Assembly (NCBI GenBank): GCA_001642005.1
Contig: LWCA01000053.1
Span: 1-64,000, forward strand
Length of the DNA stretch: 64,000 nt
Source: Intoshia linei
Lineage: Eukaryota > Orthonectida > Rhopaluridae
Reading direction: 5' to 3'
Translations under genes and position numbers: made by a program
Notes under the pieces: model-generated
Told to the model about the DNA's origin: nothing
Seen by the model: the letters and a program-made list of their open reading frames with translations, nothing else
Databases searched by the model: none
Part shown: piece after piece, positions 1-11,174 of the stretch
How positions within the stretch are numbered: the first letter of the stretch is position 1
Layout of the letters: each line of letters starts with the position of its first letter

Positions 1-1759
1 AGTTTAATTATATTAAAAATATACAATTTATTAATTCAATAAGGGTAAAGATGGAAAAATTTTATCTAATGCGCAAAAACGAAATATCCCTTCATAAAGT
101 AATATTTTATTGTTGACACTATGTAAACATTGGTAATAAAATTAATTTTGTACTCATATTTCATGAGTAATAATTTGTTCACAATTGACACATGTACCGC
201 CTTATTTTTGTTTGTATGCAAACAATTTAAATTTATCAGTTGATTTTTTTTGCATGCCGGCAAACAATAGTAAATTTATGATTGTACTTCTTTGCATGTA
301 TACGTGTTATTGTCTCGTAAGGGTTAATAACGTACTACCATTAAAAATATAAATATAGATGTTTAATTGATTATTTATAAATCTATATACTGCACAAATT
401 ATGCGGTCTGTTAATATTTAATAATGTCATAATATATTATTTATTATTATTTATAAGCCTATTTTGTATTAAAAAGTTAAAAATGCTTTTTATACCAAAA
501 TAATTAACAATGTGAATAAATATGTAAATAGACGATTAAAATTTTTTGCGAAATATACCCCCTATTTCCTAAGAAAACACTAGCCAATTTTTTATGTATC
601 ACTAAAGAAAAACATTATACTTCATTTCGCCTGTACTGGAGTTGATAAATTCTCTAATTATCTATATATTTACATCTTTTATATATGATTCAAGACATTT
701 CATCATATTGTCCGCAAATCTTAATTTATTTTCATTTTTTTAACATGACGTGAAAACATTTTTTGGTTGATTTTGAAAAATTGGAAGCGAATAACGAAAA
801 CTGTATTTTAAAGAATGTTTTATGTGAAAATCATAAAAACTAAAAAATTTTGAGCGAATAACGGAATATGCAAAGGAAGGTTCAATAATTATAAAATATT
901 GATATTTTTGTGAATTTATAAAAATAACATACAAAAATGAGTAATTTACTGATAAATACATAAAAACATCTGTTGTATTGATTAAAGCTAATCCTAACTT
1001 ATATAATATGCTACGCGATTTTTATATTTAATAAATTAAAAAAATGGAATAACAATTGTTTTTAAAATTCTTTACGCAAATGTTAACAAACAAAAAATAA
1101 AGATGGAATAATTCACTTTAAAGTAAAAAGTAATCTGATATGATGGTTCTACCTGAAACAAATTTGGGAACCACTCCTTTAAAGGATTGATAATAGTGAA
1201 TAGTAGGATTTTTAAGTTAGATTTTCAACGTGAATTTATTTTTTAAGTATAATAAAAATGTGCTCTCGGCAGAGCTAGGTCCTGTTTGTACGTAGTATGT
1301 AAATTTATTTTTTGGTAGTATAAAAATGTTCCCTCGGTAGAACTAGGCTACGGGGATTGATAATAGTGAATAGTAGAATTTTTAAGTTAGATTTTCAACG
1401 TGAATTTTTTGATATAATAAAAATTGCCTTCAGCAGAGCTAGGTGCTGTTTTTACGTAGTACATAACAGTCAAGCTAGTAATAATTATAATTATTAAAAA
1501 TAAAAAAATACAATTTAGCAATGGATTAATAAATGAATTTAAAATTCAAAACGGGTATTGATGGTTTTATCTAGACCTAAATTTTTTTTCATTCATTTTT
1601 TAGTTGTGATAAAATTTTAAAATTAGCTATATCGATGCATTTTTACGACTACAAAAATTTAAATATATTACAATACATTTCATTTATTTACCCACTTTTA
1701 ATAAAATTAACGGATACAACATCTTTACATTTTTGTTGATTTAATTTTAACACTATTAG
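1..1759. other. AT-rich region without recognised gene
   Basis: No exon is recognised. The only structure seen is the duplicated segment at 1184-1475 and, near 990-1030, the beginning of the dispersed repeat family (sequence around TATAATATGCTACGCGATTT). Upstream exons of the SGSM-type gene must exist but were not found here, so they probably lie left of the window or behind a long intron. Confidence 0.5.
1184..1475. repeat. Tandem duplication of about 170 bp, AGCTAGGT-type repeat
   Basis: Two near-identical blocks begin with GGATTGATAATAGTGAATAG at 1184 and 1354, each followed by TTTTCAACGTGAATTT and a CTCGGCAGAGCTAGG-like segment ending in TACGTAGTA. A third copy of the final segment is at about 9843-9900, inside the kinase gene, and also carries CAACAGTCAAGCTA. 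The family is therefore dispersed as well as locally duplicated. No coding potential is seen. Confidence 0.75.
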
Positions 1760-4418
1760 ATACGTTTATGAAAATTTGGATACTGGATATATGCAAGGAA
1801 TGTGTGATATATTGGCTCCAATTCTTGTAATTATAGATGACGGTAATTTTTAAATTTAACTGAAATATTTCTGAGAAAAATAAAAGGTTTTTCTTACATT
1901 TCCCGGTATTAAAATCATCAACATCAATATTATGATTATTTTCAATATCAAAATCTTATATCTTTACGTCCAAAACCTTAAACTACCTTGTTTGTAAAAA
2001 TGAAAAAAGTCCTAGAATTTTATACAACATAAATTATGGGATAATTTTTAAAATCATAAGCATTATCATAAATGGCAACCTCAAAAAAGATCATTTTCAC
2101 GATCAAAATCATAGATTACCCTTTTTTTTAAAAATGAAAACAGCCCTAGAATTTTAAAAAAAATTACAGATGATACATTTATATCCTGTTAAAACACACA
2201 AAATTTCAAACAGACAACGTGACGCCTGCACGGGTAAAAAAACTCTTTAATATCCATTTTTTTTATTTCGAAACTATTTTATTAACAAAAAATTTGAAAT
2301 AATATCCAGTTGATATAAATACAAAATTTCAACCCCAGAAATCTAGGCATTTCGTTGAAAAATAATTTTTTATATATTATCATACAATTTTTTTCAAATG
2401 TTTAGATTAAAATTTAAAATGAAAAAGTAAATATTTATCTTAGTTTGAAAAAAAGTGCATTGAACGTCTAAACATTACCAATAAAGAGATATGGGTGGAA
2501 ATCTTATAAATTCATTCTTTCGGATTTTTTTTCATTGCTACGCAATTTATCATTTTCAAACACTCATTTTGAAAATTTTTATTTAAGTTTCAGGAGTTTT
2601 TTTGACTTTAGCACTGTTAATTTCTCAAATAAACGGTAATACATACATAATATTTTATTACTTTGTCTATAACGGTGTCCACAGCGAAAAAGGGTTGAGA
2701 ATGGCTGATATAAAACATAATACAGATCGTATATTGAGCATTATTTATTTTTTTATTTTGTTGTTAAATCATAAAAACTACAAAAAATTAACGGAATTTG
2801 TTTATTTGAGAAAAATATATAGTCCGTTAGTCATGAATTAGTATATATTTAAATATTTAGAAATTATTGCATATGGTTGTTTCTGTAATTCTATGCAAAG
2901 ATTATTGATAAATTTTCCACAATCAAATCATATAAATGAAGAATTAAATAATTTTCAAAACATTTTTGATGTAAATTTTTTATTTTACATTATAATTAAC
3001 AATTTAGATTATAGATAATGAATTGAAACAATTTTTGGACCAAGAAGATAATTCCATGAGATTATATTTCTCATATCGTTGGTTTTTATTGGATTTTAAA
3101 AGAGGTACATTAGATTTCAGATTTTTTATTATAAATTCGCATTACGCAGTCATTTGAAAATAATAAGAACCTTGTGTATACAACCATTATGTAACATACA
3201 TGTAATAGATATAATGCCTGTAAGTTTTTTTATAGTTTTTTTATTTTAATGTTTATAAAGTGCTAATTTTGATATCTATTTGTAGTATAGTAGACGCTCG
3301 AAAAGTAACCACCTCGCACGGGTGACAACTTTTTTAGATTCTTGACAAAAAAATACTAATTTAAATAAATTTTACTCCTAATAGTGAATATCAAATAGAG
3401 ACAACCCCACCCAAAAAATCTCATTTTCCCAAATTTTTTTATTTAAAAACATTATATTTTTCCATGTCATTGAACTTTTTTGTCTCAAAAATAAACGGTA
3501 AAGTCCAAAACTTTGGAGATTTATAGGCCTATTTTTGATTTACAAGAAGTCTCGAGAGTAGTAAGTTTGGCTCTGAAGTCAATGGTTGAATAAATTTAAA
3601 TTCTTATAAACAAATGAATATAAATGTTAATATTACATATAACAGCGTATTTTTAATATATTTTGAATGTCGTCTAATAAATAATATTCTTAGATTAATT
3701 TATCGGCATATATTTGGTTCGTTTTATATATTGTTAAATATGAAGTAATTAATTTCATTAATACTGTAACTAGTACTATTGTAATTTTAACCTTACCAGT
3801 TTAAAAAGTGACCAGTTGCCCAAAAAAGTGGTCAGTTTTCTAGATTTTACTGTATTTATATCTTGAAACCTTTCAAATCTAAATTTTAGATTGTTAAGCT
3901 AAAATATTTGTTATAATTTTAAAATTAATTGTGACCTTAATTAATTAAATAATTAAAAATATTAAGTTCAAATGTAATATACAATGATATAATATTTATA
4001 TTAATTAATTTTGATAAGTGACACAATTTTCAATATTTCAATAAATATGAATCTCAATTTAAATTTAACAATAAAACAAATAAAATTTATTTAACTTAAT
4101 AATATAGAACTAAGCTATGAAGGAGTATTCAATGTTTGGGAAACAATTTGGTCTGCAGCGTGTATATGTACGCCCCATTTCACTCATTTTTTTGCATTAT
4201 CTCTGGTTCAATATTACAGAGAAATTATTATTTATAATCAAATGAACTATACCGATTTAATAAAATTTTTTAATGGTAGTAATTACTTTATTATTGGATA
4301 AAAATTTTTAGAAATGGCTGAAAAACATGATTATATAGCTATTCTTAACTTGGCAAAAGAACACGTAAGAAAAATTTGTGAACTATACGAAAATGAATGT
4401 GAATCTGCTCAAGAATAA
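1760..4418 (+). CDS. SGSM1/2: SGSM-type RabGAP (TBC domain), 3' exons only
   Basis: C-terminal part of a TBC-domain GTPase-activating protein of the SGSM1/2 (RUTBC) type, which inactivates Rab GTPases in membrane traffic. Exons: 1760-1842, 2861-2970, 3008-3104, 4108-4275, 4312-4418. The first carries [12 protein letters not shown], the glutamine-finger motif, aligned with GYVQGMCDLLAP of SGSM proteins as I remember them. Later exons give [13 protein letters not shown] and [11 protein letters not shown], standard TBC blocks, and the protein ends about 34 residues after the last TBC helix. All borders are GT-AG and phases agree. Introns are 37 and 36 nt, except two of about 1 kb, the first holding a copy of the dispersed repeat. 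The 5' part, including the arginine finger, is not in the window. An open stretch at 2594-2635 looked like an exon but is not needed for the alignment. The C17orf98-like gene starts 221 bp downstream. Confidence 0.85.
1960..2510 (+). repeat. Dispersed repeat family R1, copy a
   Basis: AT-rich non-coding repeat recognised by the core GACGCCTGCACGGGTAAAAA, the segment AAAACAGCCCTAGAATTT and the end block with ACCAATAAAGAGATATGGGTGG. It lies in the first large intron of the SGSM-type gene and shares these blocks in order with other copies in the window. No open frame of note. Confidence 0.75.
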
Positions 4419-4639
4419 AAAGAAATTGCGTGATTGAATATATTTTAATGAAACAATTATGCCAATTGTTATAAATTGTAAATAACATTAAATTTTGTTA
4501 TTCACCCAACCTACAAACTTGATATTGAGCGTAATGAATTGATATGATTGCTTTTATGAATTAAATTAAATGTGCAATTAGTATTGGAATTAAAATATTC
4601 CAATAACCTTATAACCTCATATATATTATATAAAAAATA

Positions 4640-5231
4640 ATGGAAAGTAGCAAAAATATCACGTATCATGTTCCCACCATTCCCGACAAAGAACGAACGC
4701 TAGATAAAAAAGAAAAAGGGTTTATTTTGGACGGAGTGGCTATCGATAATGTCTGCAAATCGTATTTTAATGTAAACCCAAAATTAGGAAATGCCATTCC
4801 ACCTTACAATTCCCAAAAGGATCACTTTTGTAAAACGTACTTTGATTCAAGTACAGTTAAAAGAGTCCTAACACAAAATGATCAGGTTCATGCTAAAATA
4901 AATTAAATTTTAATAATTAGAATGAAAATTTGGGTAACTCAATTGAGGGCCCAATGGAAGATCGATTTTCGACTAGCGGTCCAGGTTTTAAATATTTCAG
5001 CACCAGAAATAAAAATGGCTGTGGTATGTCAATTTTAATTGACTTTAATTGACAAAACTAGGTAGATCTACAGATGTGTATAAAGGACATATTGGTCAAT
5101 TCATCAAAAAGGATCAGGCACTGAGTTATAATGGAGAATTAGGCTATAGAAGAAATTTACCTCATCTTAGAGAAAAATTATCTTGTTTTGACAATCATAA
5201 TCCTCATGATGAAAAAATTTACAGATACTGA
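4640..5231 (+). CDS. C17orf98: C17orf98-like protein (putative ciliary/axonemal)
   Basis: Three exons (4640-4885, 4921-5023, 5062-5231) joined by introns of 35 and 38 nt give about 172 residues. Starting at the first ATG, residues 26-33 read KGFILDGV and residues 50-56 NAIPPYN; the C-terminal part contains GYRRNLPHLR. Human C17orf98, as I remember it, has KGFILDGVAV, SAIPPYNAQ and GYRRNTPALR at the same positions, so the assignment rests on three well-spaced conserved blocks. That family is sperm/cilia associated; no enzymatic motif is present. The first donor (GTTCAT) is weak but the frames match on both sides. If exon 1 were read through, the protein would stop at 4906 and lose the conserved C-terminus. 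The gene follows the SGSM-type gene on the same strand. Confidence 0.8.
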
Positions 5232-7890
5232 TACCAAATTAATGCTTTCAATTAAAAATTTATTAATGTAAATGTTTATTGTTGGTAGTTTCGCCCATTT
5301 TGATGAATAAAAATTGTATATATGATTTGATAAATATTTGCCATTTGTTTTGTCATGTTCAGATTAGTGGTGGTTTTCATTTAGTTGTTTTCAATAGTTA
5401 ATTCTAATTAATGACATTTATATGTGTTTCGTTTTCTTGTTGGGTATGTTCATCATTTGTAACTTGTTTATTTTGAAAACCGGACGAAGCTAGTATAGAC
5501 TACATTAGAAATTAAAATGTTTATTACCCCAATTTTCTTTAAAATTCAAATTATGTTTATGTCTAATCATGTGAAATTTATACAGTTTTGTTATATAGTC
5601 CCTAACACTCCATTGTACAAGAAAGGAATGAGATAGTATTGCATTGCACGACATTCTTTTATCCGGATTAAAACACAAAATGTGCTAAATGTTTACGTTA
5701 TTATTTTTAAATTAAAATTTACCGGTATTAAATTCATCAAATCTGGTTCTCTTATATTTATGTAACTATTAATACCATCACACGTTATATTACTAAATGT
5801 GTTTATGGATATTGAAGACGATTTCGGCCAATTTTCAATTTCTGGATATCCAATCTTCCTAATTTAATTTTATTAAGTTCTTATAATAAGCAGAGATAGC
5901 TACCGCTTGTACAAAATACTTAAATGACAAGCTGGTATATCCTTTACTTATAAAAAATTGACAGTCGTAGAATCTAAAAAATCCAAATTTCTACTACAGT
6001 TTTTCCCAGAGCGTGTTTATATCTTTTTTTAGTTTCAGAATTTGAGTTCTTCAGGTTCACAAATCCAATTTGCCCTTTGATAGTTTTTAAAATCATAACC
6101 ATTATAATAAATCGCAACATCATAAAAGTTCATTTTCATGACCAAAACCACAGATTGCATTTTTTTTAAATTTAAATAGTCACAAAATTTAAAAAAAATT
6201 TCAATTTCATAAATTGACGCCTTCACGGTAAAAAAAGCACTTTAGTATTCATTTTTTTTATTTCGAAACTTTTTTAGTTAATTTGACAAAAAATTTTAAA
6301 TAATAATTTAAATTGTGAAATCGTCACTTATTCGGATTGAAATTTTTTATGTGTGTTAACAGGATACAACTGTACCTACCTGTAAATTTTTTGAAATTCT
6401 AGGGCTGTTTTCATAAAAAAAGAAGGGTAATAGTAAATTTTTGGAAATTCTAGGGCTGTTTTCAAAAAAATCGTTATAAATCATACTTTAATATAGTTGA
6501 CCTCCTAGTTACTAGGGTCTAATATACAAACAATTGTAAATTTATGATTGTTCTTTTTTGGATATATACATGTTATTGTCGCGTAATAGTTAATAACTTT
6601 TAATTTAATTATTCACAATTAATCCAAATTTCAAGAATATATAAATTAAATATCAAATACTAAATCAAATTAATGTTAACGATTCTAATTTAATTTTAAA
6701 ATTTTACTTAAATCTGGAGGCTTCTTCTCATAATCTTCTTAATTCTTCTCAGACTCTGTAGACCCCATGGTGGGGCCAAGCCCCCCATTTGGGAAACACT
6801 GAACTAAGGCATCCATAAAAAATTTTCCTCCTAGGAACTCCGAGTCCGATGTTACCAAAATTTTCATTTTGGGAACATTAAAGGTTTCTCAACACAAATG
6901 AAAGTGAAAATGTATTATTCATAAATGTAGATTAAATTCTTAGTAAATGATTCTTATTTTTTTACAGAATTAACAACTCATTGGAGTTTTTGAATGTTAT
7001 ATATGATTAATTGCATCATATCTTATTAATCAGGTAAAAATTTCGAACATGTTGGTTTATTCTTCCCTCCAGATTGATTTCTTTTTAGCTAGCACAATGA
7101 TACATTTATTTATGATAATGATGTTTCATCAACATCGTTATAATTCCACGTCGCTCTAAGACGTTTCGATCATAAAAATTAATCATATGTACTCTTTTTT
7201 GTCTGATCAAAGAGCTTTTTAATATAAGGTAATTTTGAGGATTACCTTTTATCAGGTTATATTTTGATATTTTTCATCGATGTCGTTTATAAGAATGAAA
7301 ATTGCTCAGAAATGTGAATATAAAACCTGCAAATCATGTAAAAGTAAATTATTTGGTATTAAATTAAATGACCCATAATTGTAAAAACTTACTGAAAAAC
7401 CTCCATTATTCCATTTTGGGAACATTGGTTTTTATTGTACAGTATTATATTAATTCAATCACACCATTATAGTTATTTATATTATTTTGCAATTACAATT
7501 TGTACAGTATTCTAAATTTGATGGAAAATAATTTATGACAGAAGTTTCTAGTCATAAAACAAGCTTTAAATTTCAAATTGAAAATGGGACAAAAAATCAG
7601 TCAATATTCATGGTTCTCTGAAACATCAACCATAAAATAGAAAATATTAATTTGGGATTATAGACAATAAAATATGTAGTAACCAATTAATAATGTACTA
7701 TAAACAATAACTGAAAAACTTGTTCCATTTTGGGATCATTGGCGAGATAAAGGGTAACCTTTATTACCATTTTATTACCCAATATTATCTTATTTTTACT
7801 AATAATAAAAAATTATCAAAATATTCTTTATTCCAGAAAGCTGACCAATTTTCATTTTTCATAGACTGTGTTTGAATACACATGATATGT
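5232..7890. other. Gene-free stretch with repeat fragments
   Basis: No gene recognised. It contains the inverted R1 fragments at 6000-6480 and, near 6750-6808, a hAT-like terminus (GTGGGGCCAAGCCCCCCATT, then GGGAAACACTG). Phrases such as CCATTTTGGGAACATT recur near 6858, 7411 and 7718 and may mark another decayed repeat. A minus-strand segment at about 7800-7865 with the reading KNENWSAFW could be a further exon of the neighbouring kinase, but its splice phase does not fit the last clear exon, so it is not annotated as coding. Confidence 0.5.
6000..6480. repeat. R1 copies b and b', head-to-head inverted
   Basis: Positions 6030-6310 hold R1 in plus orientation (CTTCACGGTAAAAAAAGCAC, then ATTTCGAAAC). 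Positions 6330-6480 hold another part of R1 reversed (GTTAACAGGATACAACTGTA, then TTCTAGGGCTGTTTTC). The two halves meet near 6320. This suggests inversion or two insertions rather than one copy. Confidence 0.7.
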
Positions 7891-8593
7891 CAGTGGTTTC
7901 AACCTTTTTGTGTTCGCGACCCCCTTATAAACATAAAAAATTTTCGCGACCCAAAAATTTTCTAAATACTGCAAACACAAAATATTAAAAAATCATATTC
8001 AGTTTTATTTATATTTTATACTATGCTCACTGAGCACTATTCAGTACAATGTATTATTATTATACAATATGTAATAACTAAGTTTATTTTCTTCATATGA
8101 AATTTAAGGTTCCATTTTAGATACAATTATTGATATTCTGAGCAATGTATGCGGTAAGGCGAGCCTCATATCATCCTTAACATTCAATCTGTTTATTGAC
8201 TTTGTTTTTATATGAACAAGCGTATACAATCCTGCTTCACACAGATAAGTTGACTGTAAAAATAGTAGCAATCTCAAAGCAATCGTAAATACATTTGAAT
8301 ATGAATCAATCATATTACACCAAAAATTACTTAGTGGTGTTTCATCATAGAAAATATTACGTGCAGTGGAATCATTTATTAAATCTATTACTTCATCCTT
8401 TATTTTATCGGGAATACATGTAGTTTATATTAAGTGAAGAAGAACATTTAAAATTGTAATACAAAATGTAAAAATATTTACTTAACATTATTATTGTCAA
8501 TATTATATATTTAAATAAAAAAATATATTCATAAAATTTTCAAATTTTCACGACCCCCCCTAGCGGTCGCGACTCCCCGGTTAAAAACCACTG
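7891..8593 (-). mobile_element. hAT transposon relic with 8-bp target duplication
   Basis: The element starts CAGTGGTTTCAACC and ends GGTTAAAAACCACTG, which are inverted copies. It is flanked on both sides by TGATATGT (7883-7890 and 8594-8601), a perfect 8-bp target duplication as made by hAT transposases. Internally the minus strand from about 8421 to 8104 encodes the end of a hAT transposase: an LSNFW block, then STYLCEAGLYTLVHIKTK and RLNVKDDMRLAL, matching the C-terminal dimerisation region of ZBED/FAM200-type hAT proteins. The N-terminal and catalytic parts are deleted, so it is an internally deleted, non-autonomous copy. It lies in an intron of the kinase gene, about 30 bp past the donor. 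Confidence 0.92.
8104..8421 (-). pseudogene. hAT transposase C-terminal fragment
   Basis: Remnant of about 105 codons of a hAT-family transposase. It keeps the FW block (LSNFWCNM), the TTYLCE-type block (STYLCEAG) and the RLNV..DLR block typical of the C-terminal dimerisation segment. The frame is closed upstream by a stop near 8424 and ends normally at 8104. No BED zinc finger and no catalytic aspartates are present in the 703-bp element, so the product cannot be a functional transposase. Confidence 0.85.
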
Positions 8594-8622
8594 TGATATG
8601 TAATGTTAACGAATATGATTAC

Positions 8623-10302
8623 TTGATAATATCTTTCATTATGTCAAGTTCATTTCTTCCTTTGAATAATTTTCTAATATATTTTAATACAATTTTATGT
8701 TAATAATATTTTTATTATTTATTTATTTTAAAACTCATCGTATAATAAAAAATGAAATTACTTTCCATTGATTAATTCAATTAATATACAACCAATACTC
8801 CAAATGTCAACTTTTTCATTGTAATTAGGTGTCAAAAATATTTCAGGAGCTCTATATTCCAGTGTCACTATCTATATAATAATTCAAAAACATATTACAT
8901 ATGTATTAGTTTTTGTATGTTATTAATAATAATATTAATAACAGCTAAAATTATTAACAGTTCGCAACAGCTATTGTGCTAGGTGAAAAATGTAACCTTT
9001 CCCAATTGAATTCAAACTTTCTACCCCTTTACATCTCTTGATATGGTCTATATATCAACAGCACAAGTTGTTCTAGGCTATCAAATTGCTTACTTCGTGG
9101 TAGGGTAAAATCTTTTATTATATTAAATGAAGCATAAGTTTAGTGTTATAAAATGCCGAAATAATATCATCAATTCTTTTTATTTATTAATTTAACCCTT
9201 TTAAACTAATAAATTAAATTTTAAATTAAAATAAAATTGAAAATAGAGTTAGATTATAAAAAAAATGCGTATTAAGATAAAATCAAATAGTACGATAGAG
9301 ATATTGAAGTGCGTATTTATATTTTACAATAATTGTATTACAATATTTGTGCTGTCTTTTTTAACTCAAATAATATCCGTTTTTTTTAAAATGAAATTTA
9401 TATTGAGTATTAAAGATTTTATTTTTTCTAGCATACTAGCTGTCGCTGACTGTAAATAACAATTTTTGCAGTGCTTTAGAAGTTTATTAAAATTCACCAT
9501 TCTTGATAATATACTGTTGGGAGTTGTAACAACTTTTGATAGTCCAAAATCTGTGATTTTAACAATCAGGTCATTATACCGAATTAAAATATTGTGGCTT
9601 TTAATGTCTCTGTGAATAATATCATTTTGATGTAAACATTTAACTCCTTCTAATATTTGCACTGTAATAATCTAAATTGAATATAATTATTTTCAATTAA
9701 AGTATTTAACCTAATGTATTTATAATTTTTATAATCTGAAATTATTTTAATAATATTTAGATTATAAGCATAGTTTTATAAAAATCCTTACTTTTATAAA
9801 GTATCCAACCATATTTCTCAAAATTTTGAATTAAAATTAAAAAAGTGCCCTCGGCTGAGCTAAGGTACTGTTTGTACGAAGTACACAACAGTCAAGCTAC
9901 TCGTCTTATCAAATATAAAAATTTCTAAATTACTCGAATAGTTTCAAAGGATAAAGGATACGCAAATTTAATATAATTTGATAAATCACTATCCATATAA
10001 TCTAAAACTAGAACTATCCTTTGTTTATGGTTATATCTTTCATCCAATACTTCATATAAACTAAATGAATTTTTAATCTTAAATAGTTGAATAATAATAA
10101 GAAATAATGACTTGACAATGTTTGGATGCCTCAGACTTTGAAGTTTTATTAAAATATCAATCTCTCGATATCCAAAATTTTTAAAATGTTTATTCTTAAT
10201 CAATATTTTTAATGCAAAAATATTTTGATCGGAGTTTTTCGCTTTATATACTGTTCCAAACGACCCTTCTCCAATTTTCTTTAATAGGCAATAATCTCGC
10301 AT
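8623..10302 (-). CDS. CMGC (CDK-like) serine/threonine kinase, 3' end unresolved
   Basis: Protein kinase read from exons 10302-9934, 9671-9498, 8871-8762 and 8673-8623. Residues 10-16 form the glycine loop IGEGSFG and K32 sits in FALKIL. The catalytic loop is IIHRDIKSHN, the metal-binding motif ITDFGLSK, and the activation segment ends EYRAPEIF followed by VDIWSIGCILIEL. The order and the YRAPE/WSIGC spacing are CMGC-type, CDK-like; the subfamily is not certain. CDKs usually have W in WYRAPE; here it is E. Within the first exon an in-frame 39-nt GTCAAG...TTTAAG stretch could be an intron, which would give HPNIIKNS. The fourth exon ends ELDIMKDI just before the intron that holds the hAT relic. 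The rest of the C-lobe should lie left of 7890 but was not found, so the gene may be truncated by decay. The TMEM192-like gene ends 164 bp upstream. Confidence 0.8.
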
Positions 10303-10465
10303 GTTTGTTATTGTTAGATTGTTGTATCGATTTAAAATTTTGAATGTTTAGAATTTAAAAAGTTTAATGCTGGTATTTAACACATCTAATTAAAAAATTT
10401 TAAATAATTTCATAATTTTTAGAAAACAAAACTGGTATATATTTTAATTAACGTAAACAAGTTTT

Positions 10466-11174
10466 TTATGAATAATAATTGTATTCCTGGTGCATATGTC
10501 GTTCGTCGCCAAATTCGTCTATGGTATAATTTATCGTTGATAAAGTTTCCAATAAAGAGATTGATTCATTTCTTATTTGACGTATGTTTTTAAGTTTCAT
10601 TCGACTGTAAAAATAATAAAAAATAAATATTTTTATACAGTACAATTAAACAAAAAACAATGTAATTTAATGTCGAAAATCAAGAGAATCAAGATAAAGT
10701 AATTGATATAAATTTTTTCTGGTAAAAATATACATTTTATTTATTTATTTTGAAATTATTTAATTTAAGTTATAAATATTTTTAAATTAATGTAGCTTTA
10801 TTATAATGCATATTATTGCAATTTAATGATTACATTATCAATGAATTTTGATCAACAATAAATTCAAAAGAACTATAATTTCTGCGTGGATCAGTTTCGT
10901 ACATTAGGGCATGCTTTACCATTTCAACATCTCGCGCATTTTTGTAATCAACTTTGATTTCACTATAAATAATAATAATAGTATTGATAAAAGATATGTA
11001 ATCGCACAACGTAAAATTTACATAGTTTATTAATCTGGGCAATTTCACATTTTTTGATAATATATAACAAAAAACAAGCACATATGCAGAAAACAAATTA
11101 GCCAATACCTCTCTAACTCTACGATAAAAATTAAGTTGATAAATTTTATTTTTATAATAAATTAATTTATGCAT
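10466..11174 (-). CDS. TMEM192-like membrane protein (tentative)
   Basis: Two exons, 11174-10834 and 10604-10466, with matching phase across a GT-AG intron, give about 160 residues from the first ATG. The first exon has a basic stretch (FYRRVREVL), then two hydrophobic segments around residues 24-42 and 54-72, then a charged region. The second exon gives a helical, polar tail (RMKLKNIRQIRNES) ending in acidic and aromatic residues. Order and length resemble the C-terminal half of TMEM192, a lysosomal membrane protein, but identity is low and the N-terminal membrane segments were not found upstream. It could be an unrelated two-pass protein. It lies on the same strand as the kinase. Confidence 0.4.

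Noticed and set aside
2594-2635. Possible extra exon [14 protein letters not shown] in the SGSM-type gene
   Set aside because: Phases allow it, but exon 1760-1842 joins 2861-2970 directly in the family alignment (DDE followed by the next helix); including it would add an insertion inside the TBC core.
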